Shown: piece after piece, positions 58,475-64,000 of the stretch
How the letters are laid out: each line of letters opens with the position of its first letter
Numbering within the stretch: position 1 is the stretch's first letter
Source of the DNA: Lethocerus indicus
Taxonomy: Eukaryota; Arthropoda; Insecta; Hemiptera; Belostomatidae
Reading direction: 5' to 3'
DNA length: 64,000 nucleotides
Assembly: GCA_019843655.1 (NCBI GenBank)
Contig: JACDQD010000001.1
Span: 39,459,392-39,523,391, forward strand
Made by a program: the position numbers and the translations under genes
The notes under the pieces: model-generated
Databases searched by the model: none
Seen by the model: only the letters and a program-made list of their open reading frames with translations
What the model was told of the DNA's origin: nothing

Positions 58475-58545
58475 CCTCTCGTGTTGACCATCCATTATCC
58501 CACCCACGACGGCTTAAGCGCCACTGGCCTAGATATGTCTATACT
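58475..58545 (-). repeat. Dispersed repeat family D, copy 5 (minus)
   Basis: The reverse complement reads GGCCAGTGGCGCTTAAGCCG, TCGTGGGTGGGATAATGGAT, GGTCAACACGAGAGG, matching the left core of copies 1 and 3. Confidence 0.55.
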
Positions 58546-58769
58546 ACTTCAAAAGTGGGGACTTCTTTATCGAGAGAAAATACAATAAATTGTATTTATA
58601 ACTGTCGTCTGTACAATAAATTAAGAGAAACAATAATTTAATATTTTTATATAATAAATTTTCAGTCGAGTCCAGTTCGTCCCCGATCGAAAATTTCCGG
58701 ATTTGTTGTTGCCGGAAGCGTGGAAAGAGGGTTGGGGTTGTCGTGTGTTGATAAGGGGGAGTGATAATG

Positions 58770-58800
58770 CGAACAGAGGGTGGGGGGGGGGTGGGGTGGC
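58770..58800 (+). other. G-run
   Basis: GGGTGGGGGGGGGGTGGGG is G-quadruplex-prone. It lies in an otherwise featureless stretch (58550-58820). Confidence 0.7.
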
Positions 58801-58820
58801 TCGGTTAAATTCTGGGCCGG

Positions 58821-59474
58821 GACTGTTCCTTACTGCGCCTCCCTTCGACAAAATATAGTCTCGAACCCCCGATTGAATATAATATGACTTTTGAGGAAGA
58901 ATATGATGTACGGAGTACATAATTCTGACACGTAGTGGGGATGTATATATGCGGAAATGTCAAAATCATGATTTTGTTATTGTCGATAAAATAATATCCT
59001 GTATTTCCATAACTTTTTGTTAGTCTGTGCCTCCCTTTAAAAAAATATTATCTTTCCCCCCCACCCACAGTTTAATATAATATAAAAAAATAGAATAAGC
59101 CTTCGGCCAGTGGAACCGTCCGCAATTCTGACATTTTGGCCCGAATAAAATAATAACCTGACCTAATATCCTATGAGTATAGGAGGGCAGTCTGGAATCG
59201 GACTGTTCCTTACTGCGCCTCCCTTCGACAAAATATAGTCTCGAAACACCGATTGAATATAATATGACTTTTGAGGAAGAATATGATGTACGGAGTACAT
59301 AATTCTGACACGTAGTGGGGATGTATATATGCGGAAATGTCAAAATCATGATTTTGTTATTGTCGATAAAATAATATCCTGTATTTCCATAACTTTTTGT
59401 TAGTCTGTGCCTCCCTTTAAAAAAATATTATCTTGCCCCCCCCACAGTTTAATATAATATAAAAAAATAGAATA
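58821..59474 (+). repeat. Recent tandem duplication, 380-bp period
   Basis: 58821-59097 and 59201-59474 are nearly identical. By eye they differ at two bases near 58866 (CCCCC against ACACC) and by a short change in the C-run near 59055. Each copy carries the perfect 16-bp palindrome CAAAATCATGATTTTG (58961-58976 and 59341-59356). The 103-bp spacer (59098-59200) is present once. The near-identity makes this one of the youngest events in the window, provided it is not an assembly artefact. Fainter similarity between the start of each copy and its own end (GCCTCCCTTC, GCCTCCCTTT) hints at an older internal repeat. Confidence 0.95.
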
Positions 59475-59829
59475 TTTCTGGAATTTCTTAGAAAAAAATC
59501 ATATTTAGAAAATTATGACACGGCCCCACATAGTAAGGAAAAATATATGTATAAATATCAAAAACGTTTTTATTTTAAATTACGACTATAATTTTTGAAA
59601 ATTATATTTGGGCATTGTCCCCAAATTTGTTATTTGATTGTTTTTGATAACACCAATTGAAAGTACTCCAGCTTAGTATTGGGTAGTGAGAAAATATCGT
59701 TGCCATCGCGCTCGGGATTTTCAGGAAGGTGAGGCGATGAGATCTGTCCAATCGAACTGTTGATATATAATGTATAATAATAATTTATTTAATAACCAAT
59801 AATTTTCTATATCAATCTTTCCCGTAGTG
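59475..59829. other. Non-coding stretch, diverged repeat
   Basis: 59500-59600 (TTATGACACGGCC, then ATATATGTATAAATATCAAAA) resembles part of the duplicated unit (CTGACACGTAG, ATGTATATATGCGG-ATGTCAAAA), so it may be a third, old unit. No gene seen. Confidence 0.35.
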
Positions 59830-60029
59830 CAGAGATTTCCAAACTGGGAGGCGCGCCTCCCCAGGGTGGAGCGGATAACTTGGAATGGAGGCGCAGAAGT
59901 TTAATGAAAAGGAAATTTTCATAATATGAAAGCATAAACATTTTTTATTTAAATGATTTGTACTAGCCGGCGTTGAGAAGGGAAGGTGCGATTTCATAAA
60001 TGCAAATCCAAAAAGTTGGGAAAACACTG
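59830..60029. mobile_element. hAT-type non-autonomous transposon (MITE)
   Basis: The left end CAGAGATTTCCAAACT (59830-59845) and the reverse complement of the right end CAGTGTTTTCCCAACT (60014-60029) agree at 13 of 16 positions and have the CAG start typical of hAT elements. The flanking 8-mers CCGTAGTG (59822-59829) and CCTTAATG (60030-60037) agree at 6 of 8, consistent with an aged 8-bp target-site duplication. Next to the left TIR is a perfect 16-bp palindrome, GGGAGGCGCGCCTCCC (59846-59861), a feature of Charlie-like hAT ends. At 200 bp there is no room for a transposase. Confidence 0.75.
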
Positions 60030-60039
60030 CCTTAATGTG

Positions 60040-61385
60040 ATTATTTAACACCGGCGCTGTTAGAGAGCGTCGAGAACTTTCGATGGAACTCAGTTTTGGA
60101 AGAAATACACAGAAATGTTTTCGTTCTTAGGAATCCTCCTAAGGACTTTGAGAATGAACGGGAAAGCCTCTTTTCAGATTTTTGTTCAAACTTATCCTGA
60201 TTCGAGCGATTTAATCGAGCTTTAAAAGCGCCTCGAACTCTGTCTCAACCGTGAGCTTATTAGCTGTTCTTTAGTGTTTTCGAGTGGACGTATTCTACCC
60301 TTGACCTATTCCGACGGCGAGGTTTGTGAATCTCGCTTTATCATGTCCTGGCCCCCTCCTCTTCGATACAACGTCCACTAGAACTAAATGCGTCCTTCCA
60401 CCGGCTGGATATACGATAAAAGTTAGTCTGAGGCCTAAATTTTAAGCTGTGACCAGAGCCGCGAATTGGTACAATGTCTGAGCATGCAAAACTGTCAGAT
60501 ATTTTCTGGCTATCAACAATTTTGTTATAAGCAAGCATTTTTTATTATAAAAACTTAAGACAATTTCCATTATATTTTATGAAATTGAGGGTTGTGCCCG
60601 TAGATCTGCAAATGTAAATTATTTTCTACAAGCACATAAGTTAATTGTAAAATGAGCCCAGTGTATATTATTTGTATATATTTTTTTACTATAATGAATT
60701 ACTTTTTGAAATTAAATGCCTCGGCGAGAGTTCGCGGGTCAAATCCGACATTATAATTAGCATATAAATAGCACGGACATTAGAAGTAAAAGCCTTATCA
60801 AAAGCAAACGTTTTCCTCGAGCAAAACTGACTCGCTTATCGAACTGGCGGGACCCGATCGGCTAACGGCGAGATAAACCGGGAGTATATTCCGAACACAG
60901 ACCCACCCACCGAGAGGTATGTTCGGATAAACGGATGGTATTTACAAGGCACGCCGACGTCGGCGGGTATACATATACGGTGGGCAGAGCCCGTGGTAAA
61001 CAACGGTCGGCTCAAGGTCTTGCCGGCGGCTATTTTTAGTTTTTCCGCGATATTCAGCGCCGCGTTGCCCGGGGGGGGGGATCGAAAATTGAGGCCCGAA
61101 GGCGAAGACTCTAAGCCCTCCGTGATCTTTGTCTCGGCCAAGTCCCTTAGGTGGACTTTGTCTCGGAAACCCGAGTTTCGGTTTGATTAGTACTTGTCCC
61201 GCATTATTTTCTATGCTAACCTGTCTCTTCCTATTATCAATGTCTTTCCTCCTCTTTTCGCTTTTATAATATTTATATCTTAACTAAATACCCCGACGGT
61301 CCAAAACGTCATAAAGCCTAGGTATCAACAATACCAGATTGAACTGCAGCCTGTATAGGAGGGATACATTGTCATACAAATCGAA
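60040..61385. other. Non-coding stretch, no gene seen
   Basis: AT-rich, with a CpG-rich patch at 60840-61150. A B-box-like CGCGGGTCAAATCCGAC (60733-60749) is isolated. A G-run lies at 61070-61079. Confidence 0.4.
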
Positions 61386-61386
61386 A

Positions 61387-61401
61387 CAAATAAATAAATA
61401 A

Positions 61402-61456
<55 letters not shown>
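61387..61456. repeat. (AAAT)n then (TA)n microsatellite
   Basis: About five AAAT units pass into a TA run of about 50 bp. Confidence 0.97.
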
Positions 61457-61457
<1 letters not shown>

Positions 61458-61459
<2 letters not shown>

Positions 61460-61575
61460 TAAAGGAGGAATGACAGCAGTGATCTCTTCCATTATGCTCT
61501 ATTTATTACTAGTGCTACTTCAATGTCGCTGATTGTGTTGTACAGTTGTGTCAATAAAATATTAAAAAACTAACT
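61458..61575 (+). repeat. Dispersed repeat family E, copy 2
   Basis: TTATGCTCTATTTATTACTA, GTGCTACTTC, AATGTCGCTGATTGT and TACAGTTGTG match 15210-15400. It begins directly after a microsatellite. Confidence 0.65.
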
Positions 61576-61641
61576 ACCGACAGAATGTAGAAGAAAGGAT
61601 GTGACGAGGGTAGTTTTTCAATTAAAAAGTAGGTAGATATT

Positions 61642-61694
61642 GCAAACTACTTTTTAGTAAACTGCAAATTTAGCAAATTACTATTTAGTAAACT
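61642..61694 (+). repeat. Short two-unit tandem repeat
   Basis: GCAAACTACTTTTTAGTAAA (61642-61661) recurs as GCAAATTACTATTTAGTAAA (61673-61692). The period is 31 bp and each copy contains a small inverted repeat TACT/AGTA. Confidence 0.7.
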
Positions 61695-61748
61695 GTTAAT
61701 CCACAACATTGTCCTAAGGTAGTGATCGACAACTTGTCATCACACTTC

Positions 61749-61790
61749 CTTAGCTGAAGAGACGAATCGAAGTCGAAACATACCAAATCT
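61749..61790 (+). ncRNA. Hammerhead-like core with canonical stem II
   Basis: TTAGCTGAAGAGACGAATCG then AAGTCGAAACATACCAAATC. This copy has CTGAAGA immediately followed by the stem GAC, loop GAATCGAA, stem GTC and then GAAAC. That is the exact conserved hammerhead core with a G-C first pair in stem II. Stem III and the cleavage site are not obvious (a weak ACAT-loop-AAAT is possible) and stem I is short, so it may be a decayed ribozyme. It differs in stem sequence from the GGC/GCC copies elsewhere. Confidence 0.4.
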
Positions 61791-61794
61791 ATTA

Positions 61795-62650
61795 AAACAA
61801 CTATTTTTCCAAAGTCTTTGACGTGAGCAAGCCACAAGGCCACAGGTAGGTAGAATATAGTTTTCTTTCAAATTGAACATTACCGTCATCACAATAGAAA
61901 CAGGATGAATGTGGTATAGCTATAATATTTGCGGTAACTCCTATATGATATATTAAGAGCTGTGAATCACTCATTAGTCGTGATATACTTTATTCGAATT
62001 GCATAACAGATAAAAGCTCTGTTTTTGTATAAATTCGGTGGGTCCGAAACCGCGTAGAATTGTTTAACTCGACCAGTTTGGAAAGGCATCGTTCCTTAAA
62101 ATTTTGTTCTTTTATCTATAAACTCTTACCGGAGCATTAGTAAATAACCTTCCGAAGATTGGCCAAATTCGATTTCAGACCTTGGACCACTCTGCGAAGG
62201 TGTTTCAACTGTCGTCACTCGATGTAAAGACAAATTGCTTTTCGTTCGCGAGCTCCGGGTTCATTTAAGCTTCATTAAAGTCCACGCTCAAACTCCCGCC
62301 GGATTCGATTCGATGAAACTCGATTAGCGAATTTTCAAGGGACTTCGGCGACTCGGATGTTGACTGTTTCGGCGGCCCGGATTTGTTTTCAGTAAAGCTT
62401 TGGGTGGATTAAGAAAAATTTTCGATCGAAAGTTTTCTTTTATGGGATTAGGTTATCTGTATCGATCCCGAAGCATGGCCCATTTCGGGATATACCGGCG
62501 GCGATGTTTCTGTCGTTTTAAATATGCCAGGAAATGTTAGGATATAGGTTCTAGACTATTTTAGGGGCGGTCGCTTTTTTGCGCTATATGTTAGGCTATA
62601 CAGTTAATATAAGCCGGGTGCTTGAGGTCGGCGGACCCGCACACCAGTCC
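61795..62650. other. Non-coding stretch, no gene seen
   Basis: AT-rich; no element recognised. Confidence 0.45.
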
Positions 62651-62654
62651 ACCG

Positions 62655-62800
62655 CCGGTCTTCAAATATAACACAAATGTAGACGATACGCAAACGTTGT
62701 TTTATACACACACTTGACATGCCTTTCTCCATTTTGTATACGAATATTGGGTCTTGAATTGTTCACAATGTTAGTATAGTGATCGGCAATTATACAGTGT
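62655..62800 (-). repeat. Dispersed repeat family F, copy 4
   Basis: GTAGACGATACGCAAACGTT, GTTTTATACACACAC, ATGCC, GTATACGAATATTGGGTCTT and TTGTTCACAATGTTAGTATA align with the plus-strand reading of copy 2. Confidence 0.6.
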
Positions 62801-62824
62801 AAGCTAGCTTATTGGGACCCACAC

Positions 62825-62975
62825 ATTAGTGCACCTCTGGTATTCAAATAGAGAGACTTTTTTTCTCTTTGATTATACATATAGTATACATTTGTGTACA
62901 CAATATTGGGTCTTGTTCACACTATACTTGTCTTGTTCACACCGTTAGTGTAGCAGTCGGGAAAGTAATATAATA
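62825..62975 (-). repeat. Dispersed repeat family F, copy 5
   Basis: TACATTTGTGTACACAATAT, TGGGTCTTGTTCACAC and CGTTAGTGTAGCAGTCGGGA follow copy 4 after about 170 bp in the same orientation, so copies 4 and 5 form a tandem pair as copies 2 and 3 do. Confidence 0.55.
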
Positions 62976-62979
62976 ATAA

Positions 62980-63478
62980 TAAAATGCCCCAATGGCCCTT
63001 CCCTATGGCCGCGGTGTTTATTGCCCTTCAGTAATAAACTTCCAACAGCGGTGTCGCGAGTAGGAAGTGAGGCGACCGCGACCGATTCCCCACTTATCGG
63101 CCGCAACTCAATTAATACATGCCTGCGTTCTGAGATCCCTCGCAACGGCGATGATGTCAAAGGTTGGCATTTTTATTGCTCCGTGCGCACGCCCGGTGCT
63201 CACGCTATGCAGAAATATTGTAGTTTATTGTAGAATCTCGTTCGTCCCCGATTGGGACGCTATAGTCACCTATTATGGATAATAATAAAACAATCCCTAT
63301 TGTAAATCGTAAATGAGTTAATTCTATGAGTTATTCCCGACAGTATTTACGGCGATGTGAAACACTAAATTTTAACCTCGACACCATAGAGGAGACGCAT
63401 TATAGATAGTAGGTTGACTAGAAGTGGTTGTGACATTTCGGGACAGTCCTAGATTTAATTTCGTTTGTTAGTAGCTAC
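62980..63478. other. Non-coding stretch, no gene seen
   Basis: GC-richer at 63040-63200 with short overlapping frames; no gene signal. Confidence 0.4.
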
Positions 63479-63480
63479 TT

Positions 63481-63570
63481 TAAGCGTAGCGCAGTGGTAA
63501 TATTCCGGTCCTAGTCTTCGCCGACAATTCGATGGATTGCCACTGACGACGGCGAGAGGCCGAATGCGGT
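63481..63570 (+). repeat. tRNA-like SINE head joined to hammerhead-like hairpin
   Basis: GCGTAGCGCAGTGGTAATAT (63484-63503) is a strong SINE-type A box. CGACAATTCGATGG (63522-63535) is a weaker B box. Four bases later CCACTGACGACGGCGAGAGG then CCGAATGCGG gives CTGACGA, the GGC/GCC stem and GAAT in place of GAAA. The order and spacing are the same as at 12307-12395, so the two parts probably belong to one element. Confidence 0.55.
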
Positions 63571-63574
63571 ACAA

Positions 63575-64000
63575 CTTCTTCGGCTTCGGTTCCGGAATGT
63601 CCTAACAGTAATGTGCCGGCTGAGAAATTTTGAGTCGGGTTTTATTTTTGGATACTCGGGGAAGCTGTCGTAGGTAGTGAATGCTTTGATAGGCGCCCTT
63701 GGATGTTGTTTTAATTATCAGCGTATCGCTATACATAAGGACCAGAAATTATTTGGATTAACACACTATAAAATCTGAAATTGCCGCTAATCGTTTGACA
63801 GTGAAATTCTGAATTTGTTTCCTCATTCTGACCTAAGTGTTTTCCTTATGCCGAGGTGTGACACTATAGTGGGCCGCTATTCCCCCGAGCTCTTGTTTCC
63901 GATTTCGAAGTCAAGGCCGGACCGGAAAAGTAACCTCTGACATTTCGAATGCGATTGCAAGCGGTGCGTACATGAAATTTACCGTTTCGAAAAAAATAAA
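63575..64000. other. Non-coding stretch, no gene seen
   Basis: 63640-63700 has slight resemblance to family H (GGGAAGCTGTCGTAG), too weak to call. Nothing else is recognised. Confidence 0.35.

Noticed and set aside
1..64000. CRISPR array, rRNA genes, bacterial operons or integrated viral genes
   Set aside because: No regularly spaced identical repeats, no rRNA-like blocks and no viral or bacterial protein motifs were seen on either strand.

Overview
This window looks like animal nuclear DNA, most likely from an arthropod. It is AT-rich overall and long (TA)n microsatellites are common. CpG is not visibly depleted. tRNA-derived SINE fragments, foldback and TIR elements and many old dispersed repeats fill the sequence. 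There is no bacterial operon structure, no dense coding and no RNA polymerase or rRNA signature. The arthropod assignment is inference; the sequence does not name a species. I found no protein-coding gene I can defend. The longest open frames (about 180-195 codons) carry no domain I recognise, mostly sit in GC-rich pockets where stops are rare, and often cross repeats.

Layout. 0-8 kb: intergenic-like DNA with a tRNA-derived SINE, a large foldback element (2087-2507), a degenerate tandem array (4389-4808) and a perfect 12-bp hairpin. 8-31 kb: many small dispersed families and several (TA)n tracts. 31-34.3 kb: a small tandem repeat, then the strongest gene-related signal in the window, a CpG-rich island (about 32.8-34.26 kb) with G-runs, a YY1-type AAGATGGCGG element and plausible 5' splice sites. 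34.3-48 kb: mostly featureless DNA with a microsatellite-bearing tandem duplication (37.27-37.8 kb) and GC-rich pockets. 48-51 kb: tandem and inverted copies of two repeat families. About 51.6 kb: a YY1-type element 18 bp upstream of a near-perfect splice donor on the minus strand, a candidate first exon. 54-60 kb: a cluster of family D repeats, a very recent tandem duplication (58821-59474) and a short hAT-type non-autonomous element (59830-60029). 60-64 kb: more microsatellites and repeats.

The most unusual theme is a dispersed family of about 25 short hairpin motifs shaped CTGAAGA / GGC-loop-GCC / GAAAC followed by the palindrome ACCGGT and then TAGCG. This order resembles a type I hammerhead ribozyme with the short, palindromic stem III typical of Penelope-like elements and retrozymes. 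Most copies have one extra pyrimidine before stem II, so activity is doubtful; the copy at 61749-61790 has a canonical-looking core. At least two copies lie directly downstream of tRNA-like A/B boxes (12307-12395 and 63481-63570), suggesting SINE-like units that end in a hammerhead-like hairpin. Other copies form inverted pairs or a tandem pair. This is the best candidate for an undescribed system here.

Family letters used below (C to O) are local labels for repeats recognised by comparing stretches of this window with each other by eye. No identities were computed unless a count is stated.
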